This document shows, in pieces, positions 43,371 to 51,645 of a DNA stretch of 64,000 bases. The stretch is taken from NCBI RefSeq assembly GCF_000468755.1, contig NZ_AWEZ01000062.1, forward strand, positions 62,001-126,000. The letters run 5' to 3'. Each line of letters opens with the position of its first letter. Position 1 is the stretch's first letter. Source of the DNA: Olsenella profusa F0195 (GTDB taxonomy: Bacteria; Actinomycetota; Coriobacteriia; Coriobacteriales; Atopobiaceae). The position numbers and the translations under genes are program-made. The notes beneath the pieces are model-generated. The model saw nothing but the letters and a program-made list of their open reading frames with translations. It had not been told where the DNA came from and did no database searches.

Positions 43371-44420
43371 CTAGAACCAGATGAGGAAGAGCCTGGCCAG
43401 CACGAAGCCGATGATGCCGCAACCCGGGAACGTGAAGACCCAAGTGAGCACCATGTCCCTTGCGATGGCCCAGTTGACCGAGCGTACGTTCTCCGCCGCG
43501 CCGGCGCCCATGATGGCTGCCGTCTTGGTGTGCGTGGTGGAGACGGGCAGGCCCGTGAGCGTGGCGACGAGCAGCGAGACCGTCGCACTCACGGATGCGG
43601 CAAAGCCCTGGTACTTGTCAAGCTGCACCATGCTCATGCCCACGGTCTTGATGATCTTCTTGCCGCCCACGGCCGTGCCCAGCGCCATGACGCCTGCACA
43701 GAGCACCATGATCCACAGGGGGAACTTGACGCCTGCCATGCTGGAGGAGCCCGAGGCAAGCACGATGGCCATCATCGCCGTGGACATGAACTTCTGACCA
43801 TCCTGTGCGCCATGCATGAGGGCGACGCCCGCCGCACCCAGCACCTGCATGCGACCGAAGAAGTCGTTCGCATGCCGTCGATCAACCTGGCGGCAGGCGC
43901 GCGGTATGACCTTGGAGATGACCCACCCGGCAGCGTACCCCAGCACCGTGGAGAGCACCAGGCCGTAGATGACCTTCACCCACTCCACCCCATTGACGCC
44001 GCCCAAGCCCCCGTGCACGGCGAGCGCCGCGCCGGTGAGGCCCGCGATGAGGGCATGGCTCTCCGACGTGGGGATGCCAAAGATCCAGGCGCCCACGCCC
44101 CACCCAACGATGCCCACGGTGGCGGCGGCCAATGCAATGAGCGCGGCGTGCGTGTCCCCGCCAAAGTCGACCATGCCGCTCATGGTGTCCGCCACGGCCG
44201 TGGAGACGAGCGTCATGCCCACCAGGCCAACGAAGTTGCAGATGACGCTCATGACGATGGCCTGGTTGACGCCAATGGAGCGCGTGCCCACGGGCTCGGC
44301 GATGGCATTGGCGGCATCCGTGGAGCCATTCACGAAGATGGATCCCAGAATGAGCGTCATGACGACGAGCAGAAAGGGGTTGGAGACGAGGATCTCCATG
44401 AACTGACCGATGGTGACCAT
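43371..44420 (-). CDS. pit: Low-affinity inorganic phosphate transporter (Pit)
   Basis: 349 residues with two homologous halves. The PHO4 signatures are GSTDAANAIAEPVGTRSI near the N-terminus and AHDGQKF-like AQDGQKFMST in the second half. Other features are TGLPVSTTHTKTAAIMGAG and SESHALIAGLTGAALA. Such carriers import phosphate (metal-phosphate) with H+ or Na+. It is co-transcribed with the DUF47 protein. ATG at 44420 has GAAGGG 6 nt upstream. The 320 bp upstream to the LysR gene hold no gene. Confidence 0.95.
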   Translation of the reverse strand: MVTIGQFMEILVSNPFLLVVMTLILGSIFVNGSTDAANAIAEPVGTRSIGVNQAIVMSVICNFVGLVGMTLVSTAVADTMSGMVDFGGDTHAALIALAAATVGIVGWGVGAWIFGIPTSESHALIAGLTGAALAVHGGLGGVNGVEWVKVIYGLVLSTVLGYAAGWVISKVIPRACRQVDRRHANDFFGRMQVLGAAGVALMHGAQDGQKFMSTAMMAIVLASGSSSMAGVKFPLWIMVLCAGVMALGTAVGGKKIIKTVGMSMVQLDKYQGFAASVSATVSLLVATLTGLPVSTTHTKTAAIMGAGAAENVRSVNWAIARDMVLTWVFTFPGCGIIGFVLARLFLIWF

Positions 44421-44742
44421 GGTGGCCCTTCTCGAGGATGTCCCATGCATGCGGGGGCACGTGCAGTGGGCCCTATTCTACATGAGCGAAGGGCAGGGGA
44501 AACCGGGCGCCCGTAAGGCTAGAGCAGGCAGACGAGGTTTCCCACCAGCAGCGTGGAGGCGGCGGAAAGCGCCACGAGCGCGCGACCCGTCCTGCGTCCC
44601 CAGGGCGCAGGCGGCACATGATCACGAACGCCAGCGTTCGGAATCGCTGACGGCACCCCTGCCGTGGTTGGCACCTAGAATGAGTATTCGTATGACATGT
44701 GCCAGGACATGGTCCGGGCGTCGGATGTGACAAGGAGGAGTC
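44421..44742. other. Divergent control region between pit and the LysR gene
   Basis: No gene is seen. It holds the inverted repeat at 44669-44704, described separately, and must contain the pit promoter. No clear -35/-10 pair was identified. Confidence 0.5.
44669..44704 (+). promoter_or_regulatory. Inverted repeat upstream of the LysR gene
   Basis: TGGCAC (44669) and GTGCCA (44699) flank a 24-bp segment containing TAGAAT and ATGAGTATTCGTAT, 39 bp upstream of the regulator's GTG. It is a candidate autoregulatory LysR site and promoter. Confidence 0.4.
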
Positions 44743-45717
44743 GTGCAGATCCAGCAGTTGCGTTACCTGGTGGCCGCGGCGGAGCATGGCTCCTTCAGGG
44801 CGGCGGCCCAGCACCTCTTCGTCTCGCAGTCGAGCCTGTCCGTGGCCATCGGCGACCTCGAGCGCGAGTGCGGGACCACGGCGTTCAGCCGCACGACCAG
44901 GGGCATCACGCTCACGAGCGAGGGCGTGGAGCTTGTGAGCTATGCCCGGCAGGTGCTGGAGCAGGTCGACCTCATGGAGCGCCGCTACGCGCGCGACCGC
45001 GTACGGGAGACGCGCCTCTGCGTGTCATCGCAGCATTACTACTTTGTGGTGGAGGCATTCGGCGACTTCGTCGATGCGCACGGCGGCGAGGGCGCCTGTG
45101 ACTTCTCGCTGCGCGAGACCTACACCAACCAGGTCATCAAGGACGTGCAGGACTCCCGCAGCGACCTGGGCGTCATCTACCTGAGCAACTACAACGACCG
45201 CGTCATCAGGCGCGTGCTGGAGGCCGGGGACCTGCGCTTCATGTCGCTCTTCGTGGCGCAGCCTCACGTGTTCGTGAGCGCGCACAACCCGCTGGCCGAG
45301 CGCGACTCCATCGCGCCGGAGGAGCTCACGGGGCTCTTCCGCTACGTGCAGGAGCAGGGCATCCAGAGCTCGTCGTACTTCGCCGAGGAGCCGCTGGCCA
45401 CCATACCCAACGCACGACGTATCACCGTGGGCGACAACGGGACGCTGGCGCGGCTGCTCGCGCGCGGGGAAGGCTATACCATCGCCACGGGCGTCTTTCC
45501 CGAGAACGAGGGGCTTGTCTCCGTCCCGCTCGAAACCGACGAGGTCATGAACGTGGGCTACATCGCGCATGCCGACAGGGGGCCGAACCCCCTGCAGGAC
45601 GAGTTCCTGGGGTTCCTGATGCGTCGCATCATGGACTACAGCGGCACCGTGGAGCCGTCCTCCCTCGTCTTTGACCGCCTGCGACAGGCGGACCCGCCGG
45701 CGGGCGACGGGCGCTAG
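44743..45717 (+). CDS. LysR-family transcriptional regulator
   Basis: 324 residues. N-terminal LysR winged helix (MQIQQLRYLVAAAEHGSFRAAAQHLFVSQSSLS...), then a periplasmic-binding-like effector domain (about 95-305) with LSNYNDRVIRR and DNGTLARLLARGEGYTIATG. GTG at 44743 has AGGAGG about 4 nt upstream. It faces the pit gene divergently and converges with the histidine kinase, their stop codons overlapping by 2 nt. Target genes are unknown; the effector domain sequence does not identify a ligand. Confidence 0.88.
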   Translation: MQIQQLRYLVAAAEHGSFRAAAQHLFVSQSSLSVAIGDLERECGTTAFSRTTRGITLTSEGVELVSYARQVLEQVDLMERRYARDRVRETRLCVSSQHYYFVVEAFGDFVDAHGGEGACDFSLRETYTNQVIKDVQDSRSDLGVIYLSNYNDRVIRRVLEAGDLRFMSLFVAQPHVFVSAHNPLAERDSIAPEELTGLFRYVQEQGIQSSSYFAEEPLATIPNARRITVGDNGTLARLLARGEGYTIATGVFPENEGLVSVPLETDEVMNVGYIAHADRGPNPLQDEFLGFLMRRIMDYSGTVEPSSLVFDRLRQADPPAGDGR

Positions 45718-46949
45718 TACAGCACGCAGGTGAAGCTCACGACGCCACCCTTCCAGGAGGCCTTGATGGAGCCGTTGCTCTCCTCGCAGATGTGCTGTGC
45801 GATGGACAGGCCAATGCCGTAACCCGACTGGTTGCCATGTGAGGTATCGCCCCGATAGAAACGATCGAAGAGGCGGTTGAAGTCGATCGAGGTGCCGTCC
45901 GCATAGGTGTTGGACACCACGATGCGCGCGCCCCGGCGCCAGAACCCCAGCACGCGCGAGCGTTTGAGCGGGGAGACCTTCACGAGGATGCTGCCGTTCT
46001 CATCGCAGTACTTGCAGGCGTTGTCCACGAGCAGGCGCAGCAGCTGGCTGACCGTCTCCCGCGACGACGCCACGGTGACGCCGGAGCTGGGCGTGCTCGC
46101 GAGCGTCAGGCCACGTTGCTGCGTGACGGCCTGATAGGTCTCGACGACCTCGGCGGCAACCTGGGCGACGTCCACCTCTGCCAGCTCCTGGTCAGCCGGC
46201 ACCTCTTCCGCGCGAGCGAACTCCACGAGGTTCTTCACGAGGCCATCGAGGTAGTCAACCTGTCGGAGCGTCGATTGGCTCCACTCGGACTCCCCCTGCA
46301 GGGCCTCTTCGACCTCGGTGTTCGCGCGTATCACCGCCAAGGGCGTCTTGAGCTCGTGGCTGGCGTTGGTGATGAACTCCTGCTGTCGCTTGGCCGCCTC
46401 GATCTCAGGCTCGATGGCGCGGCGCGAGAGGAACCACACGAGCACGAACGCCACGGCAAGGCCCGCGCCAAGGAAGACGAGGGTCATGGAGCGAACCCTG
46501 CGGCCCTCCCCCAGCTCCACGGTGCCGTTCACGAAGGCGATGGCCTTGCCGCCGTCGGGTGCGTCCACCACCTTGTAGTAGTAGTCGCCGATGGAGCCCG
46601 AGCCAAAGAGGGAGCCCCTCACCTGCTGGGCGAGGTCTACGGCCATCGCGCGATCCATGTCGGCGTCGGCATCCAAGCCGACGTCCAGCACGTTGCCACG
46701 GCTGTCCAGGACAACCATGAAGTACTGGACGTCGTGCCTGGCGGTGATGCTCAGGCTGTCGCGGGCGTTCTCGGGCAGGACGCCGTCATTGGTGATGATC
46801 GAATCCAGGATGCCATCCATCCGTGACTGGGCTGCATTGACATAGGCGCCGTTCACGGCCACGGCGATGAGGACCATGATGGCCAAGAACGCCATGAGCA
46901 TGATGGCGATGATCTTCGTGCGCAGGTGGCGGATGGCCTTCTCTCCCAT
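45714..46949 (-). CDS. Sensor histidine kinase
   Basis: 411 residues. TM1 (about 12-33), an extracytoplasmic sensor of about 120 residues, TM2 (about 158-178), then DHp with the phosphorylated His in NASHELKTPLAVIRAN. The CATPase has an N-box LLVDNACKYC, a G-box GYGIGLSIAQHI and a short end. The overall style is an OmpR/EnvZ-class kinase of Gram-positives. It follows its response regulator by 24 bp and a small alarmone synthetase overlaps that regulator. The stimulus is unknown. Confidence 0.9.
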   Translation of the reverse strand: MGEKAIRHLRTKIIAIMLMAFLAIMVLIAVAVNGAYVNAAQSRMDGILDSIITNDGVLPENARDSLSITARHDVQYFMVVLDSRGNVLDVGLDADADMDRAMAVDLAQQVRGSLFGSGSIGDYYYKVVDAPDGGKAIAFVNGTVELGEGRRVRSMTLVFLGAGLAVAFVLVWFLSRRAIEPEIEAAKRQQEFITNASHELKTPLAVIRANTEVEEALQGESEWSQSTLRQVDYLDGLVKNLVEFARAEEVPADQELAEVDVAQVAAEVVETYQAVTQQRGLTLASTPSSGVTVASSRETVSQLLRLLVDNACKYCDENGSILVKVSPLKRSRVLGFWRRGARIVVSNTYADGTSIDFNRLFDRFYRGDTSHGNQSGYGIGLSIAQHICEESNGSIKASWKGGVVSFTCVLY

Positions 46950-46973
46950 GCGAACCCCCTCGAATATGGCGGG

Positions 46974-47648
46974 CTAGCCGTGGCGCGACACGTCCAGCGT
47001 CACGCCGCTGTCAGCCCCCTCCGCGATGACAAGCGCCGATCCCACGGCAGCGAGCTTGTCCCTGAGGTACGAGAGGTACAGCACGAGGCCCTCGTCCGTG
47101 GCGGTGGAATCGTCCCCCCACACATGCCCCAGGATGAAGGCGCGCGAAAGCGGACGGCCCACATTGCGCATGAGCAGCTGCAGGAGCTCGGCCTCGCGCG
47201 ACGAGAGGCACACGGAGTTCTCGGCCGAGAGCTCGGACGTGCCCATCCTGAGGGTGGTGCCGCCAACCGAGAGTGGGGCATCGTCGGTGGTGGTCTGCCG
47301 ACACATGGCGCGCACGCGCGCGAGCAGCTCGCGCATGGCAAAGGGCTTGGGCAGGTAGTCGTTGGCACCAGCGTCCAGGCCGGCCACGCGGTCGTCGACC
47401 TCCGCCTTGGCCGTCAACAGCAGCACGGGCGTCTTGACGCCACGGTCGCGCATCTTTCGCAGGGCCTCGATGCCGTCCATCCGCGGCATCATGATGTCCA
47501 GGATGATGCCGTCAAATGTCTCGGCCATCACGTGGTCGAGCGCCTCCTGGCCATCATACGTGCAGGTGACCTCGTAGCCGCTCTTCTCCAGAATCGCCTG
47601 GAGCGCCCGATTGAGGTCGAGGGTGTCCTCTGCGATCAGCAGCCTCAT
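46974..47648 (-). CDS. OmpR-family response regulator
   Basis: 224 residues. The receiver domain has an acidic pocket AEDT, phospho-Asp in IILDIMMPRMDG, Thr/Lys switch residues in LLLTAKAE and LPKPF. The winged-helix output (residues 125-222) has LSSREAELLQLLMRNVGRPLSR-like recognition elements. It pairs with the downstream kinase. Its ATG overlaps the stop of the alarmone synthetase gene (ATGA), so the three genes form one operon. Confidence 0.93.
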   Translation of the reverse strand: MRLLIAEDTLDLNRALQAILEKSGYEVTCTYDGQEALDHVMAETFDGIILDIMMPRMDGIEALRKMRDRGVKTPVLLLTAKAEVDDRVAGLDAGANDYLPKPFAMRELLARVRAMCRQTTTDDAPLSVGGTTLRMGTSELSAENSVCLSSREAELLQLLMRNVGRPLSRAFILGHVWGDDSTATDEGLVLYLSYLRDKLAAVGSALVIAEGADSGVTLDVSRHG

Positions 47649-48298
47649 GAGGCCTCGCCACCCCCCATCATGGTCGTGGTGTCGCTTGCGTCACTGGCGC
47701 GGATCATGTTCCGGATCGTCTGCATCGAGAGGTCCGTGGAGGCCAGCTCGTCGGCACAGCGCTTGAGCTCCGACGTTATGAGGGCGAGGTTGCCGCCCAC
47801 GTCGTGCTTGTACTTGATCTGATGCTCGAGGGCCGCCCAGGTGTCCTGTGATATGGTGCGAATCTGGAACTCGGCACAGAGATCCCCCTCCACGCGCACC
47901 ACCATATGGTAGCTGCGATACCCATTGGGCTTCACGTGGCGGATGTAGTCCTTCTCCTGCACCACCTCGATGCCGGGGAGCGCAGCCACGCGGTCACGCA
48001 TGAGGTAGACGTCATCGAGGAACGTGCAGACCAGGCGGATGCCCACGATGTCGTAGACGTTCCGGAGCACGACCTCTCCCGTCGGGGACATGCCCTTGCG
48101 CGCGCACTTCTCCCGGATGCTCTGGACGCTCTTGATCCTGCCCAGGCAATGCTCGATGGGATCCTCGCCCTGCTCGCGCTCGAGGCTGGCACGCAGCTGC
48201 TCGACGCCTGCCAGGAGACGGTCCCTCAGGGCCATGAGGTCGGCGAGCCTGCCCCCGTAGATGGGATCCTCGTTCGCGCCAGCAGTGGCTTCCGTCAT
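47645..48298 (-). CDS. Small alarmone (p)ppGpp synthetase
   Basis: 217 residues, single-domain RelA/SpoT synthetase of the RelP/RelQ type; no hydrolase or ACT/TGS domains. Motifs are RIKSVQSIREKC, DIVGIRLVCTFLDDVY, PNGYRSYH and EFQIRTISQDTWAALEHQIKYK, with the catalytic acidic and Tyr residues present. It transfers pyrophosphate from ATP to GDP/GTP. It is the first gene of an operon with a two-component system, an uncommon arrangement suggesting that alarmone synthesis and envelope sensing are co-expressed. Confidence 0.92.
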   Translation of the reverse strand: MTEATAGANEDPIYGGRLADLMALRDRLLAGVEQLRASLEREQGEDPIEHCLGRIKSVQSIREKCARKGMSPTGEVVLRNVYDIVGIRLVCTFLDDVYLMRDRVAALPGIEVVQEKDYIRHVKPNGYRSYHMVVRVEGDLCAEFQIRTISQDTWAALEHQIKYKHDVGGNLALITSELKRCADELASTDLSMQTIRNMIRASDASDTTTMMGGGEAS

Positions 48299-48419
48299 GT
48301 CGTCGTCTCCTCCAGATGCGCCGGTATCCCTCTAGTCTTGCCCAAAGTGGCGGCACTCTACACCATCCATGCGTGGGAAGACAACAATCGGCATACCCCG
48401 ACACACAGGAGCTTGCGCC

Positions 48420-49244
48420 TCATGCCAGGGCGTCAAGGGCAAGCTGGCGCATTCCCACGCCACCCATGGCGTCGTGCGCAAGGATGTTGACGTGCGTGAA
48501 GCCGGACGTGATGGCCGCACCGACGGCCACATCAAAGCCCCCGTCCAAAAGCTCGCGCTGGTGCGCGTCCGAGTTGATGAGGATCTCGCCGCCAAAGCCG
48601 TGCAGCGCGCGCAGGAGCTCGCGGCGCGGATAGAGCTCCTCCTTGCGGCCGCGGTTGTAGGCACCGCAGTTGATCTCAAACGGAACTCCCTGCCTCACCA
48701 GGTGCTCCATGGCCTCCAGGGCCGGCGTCAGGTAGCGTGGGTCCGTCTCGTCAAAGGCGCGCATCTGGTCGTTGAAGCGGGTCACGAGGTCAAAGTGACC
48801 CACGAAGCTGCAGTTCGTACGGTCGTGCACCTGTGCCTCGAAGTCGTAGTACGACCGCACGAGCGCATACCAGTCCCCGTCATAGAACTCGCGGCAGAGC
48901 GTCTCGAGCATACCGGGCGTGTTGTCCACGCTCATGGGGACCTCGGTCTCGACGGGCAGGAAGTGCGTGGAGCCAATGACGTACTCCGCACCGGGACAGC
49001 AGGCGGGGTCGTAGGCATTGTCCAGCTCAACGCCCATGAGGATGTCCAGGCGGTCACCGTAGCGCGCCTTCATGCGGTCCATCTCCGCAACATAGGACGG
49101 CCAGTCCATATGGATGTCCGGGTCCATGTGCCCCGAGAAGCCCAGGTGCTCAAAGCCCAGGTCAAGAGCCTGCCGAACCATCTCCTCGGCGGTGTCGGTA
49201 CCATCACAGAGCACGGTGTGCGTATGGTAGTTGGCTTTGAGCAT
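48420..49244 (-). CDS. PHP-domain phosphatase, HisK-type histidinol-phosphatase
   Basis: About 274 residues. The PHP fold has metal ligands in YHTHTVLCDG, GFSGHMD, MGVELDN, GSTHFLP, VGHFDL and NSDAHQ. Length and motif order match the HisK/YtvP-type histidinol-phosphatase family; no other his gene is nearby, so another phospho-ester is possible. ATG at 49244 has GGGAGAGG about 4 nt upstream; the upstream extension to 49379 is rejected because it runs into the repeat element. Confidence 0.85.
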   Translation of the reverse strand: MLKANYHTHTVLCDGTDTAEEMVRQALDLGFEHLGFSGHMDPDIHMDWPSYVAEMDRMKARYGDRLDILMGVELDNAYDPACCPGAEYVIGSTHFLPVETEVPMSVDNTPGMLETLCREFYDGDWYALVRSYYDFEAQVHDRTNCSFVGHFDLVTRFNDQMRAFDETDPRYLTPALEAMEHLVRQGVPFEINCGAYNRGRKEELYPRRELLRALHGFGGEILINSDAHQRELLDGGFDVAVGAAITSGFTHVNILAHDAMGGVGMRQLALDALA

Positions 49245-49284
49245 GGCCTCTCCCGTCACATAGGGGTCGATACCCAGATGGTAC

Positions 49285-49374
49285 CGTCCAAAGCGTACGT
49301 ACGGTGCGCCTCGCGTGACGTCTGCCCAGTTGGCATTTGCAAAAACGCATCCAACGCACACGTCGAGCGGCGCC
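49285..49374. repeat. 91-bp hairpin element, copy 2 (90 bp)
   Basis: It matches the element at 38519-38609 in layout: CGTCCAAAG at the left edge, TGCCCAGTTGGCATTTGC starting 38 bp later in both, and an AGCGGCGCC right edge. The arms are more diverged, so the stem is weaker. It lies between the PHP gene and the DUF1858 gene. Confidence 0.6.
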
Positions 49375-49409
49375 CACACCGCACGTGGCGGCGCTCACGA
49401 CCAACGAGC

Positions 49410-49790
49410 CTACTGCTTCGGCAGCCTCCCCGACTCCTGGGCGCGCCTGATGGCCATCTCCATGTTGGCAAACATCGGGGCCGTGGAGGCATCGGGCAGC
49501 CCCTCGCCCTCGTAGCTGCCGCCAAAGAGGACGCCCAGCATGTCTGGCAGCGGGCTCCTGTAGCCGGAGTCCTCGGGCACATACCCAATGACGTCATAGC
49601 CCGATGCCATCAGGGCCATCGAGACCACGGAGAACTCGACGCCGAGCCCCTCCGCAATCTCGGGCAGCGCCCTGTCGGCAGGGAGGTCCTCAAAGCCGAG
49701 CTCATCAAGAATGCCCTTCAGGCCGGGGTTCTCCCCCACGAGCTCTCCCACCGGCCGGCTCACGTCCAGCGTCCGTACCTCGTTTGGCAT
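49410..49790 (-). CDS. DUF1858-domain protein
   Basis: 126 residues. The N-terminal about 60 residues match DUF1858 (TLDVSRPVGELVGENPGLKGILDELGF), a small helical domain found at the N-terminus of ScdA-like and hybrid-cluster proteins and also alone. The C-terminal half (GYDVIGYVPEDSGYRSPLPDML, then MFANMEMAIRRAQESG) is helical and without cysteines. Function unknown; iron-sulfur stress roles are suggested for some relatives. It starts 21 bp after the aminotransferase stop and is probably co-transcribed with it. Confidence 0.8.
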   Translation of the reverse strand: MPNEVRTLDVSRPVGELVGENPGLKGILDELGFEDLPADRALPEIAEGLGVEFSVVSMALMASGYDVIGYVPEDSGYRSPLPDMLGVLFGGSYEGEGLPDASTAPMFANMEMAIRRAQESGRLPKQ

Positions 49791-49811
49791 GCCCTCTCCC
49801 CTCGTTGCCTA

Positions 49812-51302
49812 CTACTGCCGATAGTACCCCAGAAACTCCTCGAGCTTGTCCATGGCCTCGTGCAGGGTGTGCTTGCGTGGCAGATAGACGATACGGAAGT
49901 AGCCCTGGGTCATCCAATTGAACCCCTTGCCGCCCACAACGAGCACGTGCTGGTCCTTGAGCAGGTCAAGGGCAAACTGGTCGTCATCGCTGATATTGAA
50001 CTTCTTGGGATCGAGTCGGGGGAAGATGTAGAATGCCGCCTTGGGCCTCATCACCGAGACCCCGTCGATGGCCGACAGTCGTTCGTAGACGTAGTTGCGC
50101 TGCTCAAAGACGCGCCCGCCCGGCACGAGGAGCCGCTGGGAGGCCTGCGTGCCGCCCAGGCAGGTCTGCACCACGGACTGCGCGGGCACGTTGGAGCACA
50201 GGCGCATGTTGGACAGCATGTTGATGCCCTCGATGTAGTCCATGGCCAGGCGCTTGTTGCCCGAGAGGCTCATCCAGCCGATGCGGTAGCCCGCGATCAT
50301 GTGGCTTTTGGAGAGCCCGTTGAACGTCACGCAGAACAGGTCGGGCGCCAGGCTGGCGATGGAGGTGTGCCGCAGGCCATCCATCACCAGGCGGTCGTAG
50401 ATCTCGTCCGCGAAGATGACCAACTGGTGCTCGCGTGCGATCTGGACGATGCCCTCCAGCAGCTCACGCGGATAGAGCGCGCCCGTGGGGTTGTTGGGGT
50501 TGATGACGACGATGCCCTTGGTGCGCGGCGTGACCTTGGCACGGATGTCATCGAGGTCGGGGCACCAATCCTGCTGCTCGTCGCACAGGTAGTGCACCAC
50601 ATGGCCACCGGCGAGCGTGGCGCAGGCCGTCCACAGCGGGTAGTCGGGGCTGGGGATGAGGATCTCGTCGCCATCGTCCAGGAAGGCCGACATGGCGAGG
50701 TTGATGAGCTCGGAGGCGCCATTGCCGGTGTAGATGTCCTCGACGTCCACGTTGGGGATGTCCTTGAGCTGGTCGTACTGCATGATGGCCTTGCGTGCGG
50801 AGAAGAGGCCGCGGCTGTCAGAGTAGCCCTCGCACTCGGTGAGCTGATCCTGCATGTCCTTCACGACCTCGTCGGGCGTACGGAAGCCAAAGGGGGCGGG
50901 GTTGCCGATGTTGAGCTTGAGGACGTGCGTGCCCTGGTCCTCCATGCGCATGGCCTCGTCGAGCACCGGACCACGCACGTCGTAGAGCACATCGTTAAGC
51001 TTGGTGGACTTCTTGAACCTTCTGACGGTCATGGGCAGTTCCTCCTGGGGTGACAACGCTGAAATTGAACTTTTTTGAGTGGGCTGTGTGCCATCGAGCT
51101 GGCTCACGGGAACGTCGAGAAGCGTGGCCAGCATGGCAAGCATGCCCGCACGGGGCACGGTCTTGCCGCTCAGATACTGGGAGAGCTGACTTTTTCCCAG
51201 CTTGCGGCCCTGCTCATGGGCCAGGCGGACAAGGTCGGACTGCTTGAGACCCCGTTCTCTCAGCGCCGAGGCAAGACGTTCCGCGAAGGTGTCCGCTGCC
51301 AT
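49812..51302 (-). CDS. XRE-type HTH fused to class I/II aminotransferase
   Basis: About 496 residues. Residues 1-70 are an XRE/Cro-like HTH (RLASALRERGLKQSDL, SKSQLSQYLSGK-like element). After a linker, residues about 95-496 form a complete aminotransferase of the AlaA/aspartate fold, with NPNNPTGALY, ADEIYDRL and the PLP Lys in FNGLSKSHMIAGYRIGW. Related enzymes make alanine or aspartate. The HTH suggests an enzyme that also regulates, likely itself. ATG at 51302 has GGAGG about 4 nt upstream. Five TTGAAC-type repeats lie just upstream. Confidence 0.9.
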   Translation of the reverse strand: MAADTFAERLASALRERGLKQSDLVRLAHEQGRKLGKSQLSQYLSGKTVPRAGMLAMLATLLDVPVSQLDGTQPTQKSSISALSPQEELPMTVRRFKKSTKLNDVLYDVRGPVLDEAMRMEDQGTHVLKLNIGNPAPFGFRTPDEVVKDMQDQLTECEGYSDSRGLFSARKAIMQYDQLKDIPNVDVEDIYTGNGASELINLAMSAFLDDGDEILIPSPDYPLWTACATLAGGHVVHYLCDEQQDWCPDLDDIRAKVTPRTKGIVVINPNNPTGALYPRELLEGIVQIAREHQLVIFADEIYDRLVMDGLRHTSIASLAPDLFCVTFNGLSKSHMIAGYRIGWMSLSGNKRLAMDYIEGINMLSNMRLCSNVPAQSVVQTCLGGTQASQRLLVPGGRVFEQRNYVYERLSAIDGVSVMRPKAAFYIFPRLDPKKFNISDDDQFALDLLKDQHVLVVGGKGFNWMTQGYFRIVYLPRKHTLHEAMDKLEEFLGYYRQ

Positions 51303-51323
51303 ATGCCCTCCTTCGGAAGTTAA

Positions 51324-51407
51324 GTTCAAAACCAGAGTTCAATCAATTGGATATGATGATACTAGTTCACTTCCTACAGGCTACAGTGAGTTCAATATTT
51401 GGTTCAA
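51324..51407 (-). promoter_or_regulatory. TTGAAC repeat cluster upstream of the HTH-aminotransferase gene
   Basis: On the minus strand TTGAAC (or GTGAAC) appears five times within 84 bp, at plus positions 51324, 51337, 51365, 51390 and 51402. They form two close pairs 12-13 bp apart and one single site. The DNA is AT-rich compared with its surroundings, so this is the promoter region. The repeats are the likely target of the protein's own HTH domain. Confidence 0.6.
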
Positions 51408-51497
51408 TTTATGGATAAGCCGTGGTGACGCAGCTGTCAGCATCGAGACGACCCCGCATGGATCTGCGTGCCGTCGATGGTACGGGGCCCTCCCGGC

Positions 51498-51596
51498 GTG
51501 TGGGTGCCATATGCTCCGTGTGGGTGCCTTTCTCCCGGATGACACAGTCACGACCTGCAGATTCGTTGGCCTCTCTCGGGAGATTGGCACCCACAC
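51498..51596. repeat. GTGGGTGCC array with 75-bp hairpin core, copy 2
   Basis: GTGGGTGCC at 51500 and 51520 (20-bp period) and its complement GGCACCCAC at 51586. The core pair starts 66 bp apart, the same as in the 23241-23445 copy. Both edges, TGGGTGCCTTTCTCCCGG and GGGAGATTGGCACCCACA, are identical in the two loci, while most of the loop differs. It lies downstream of the racemase gene and upstream of the HTH-aminotransferase gene. Confidence 0.8.
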
Positions 51597-51645
51597 GAGG
51601 CGCATCGGGGGCAACGCCGGGGCACGATGCGACCCAGGGGCGGGC

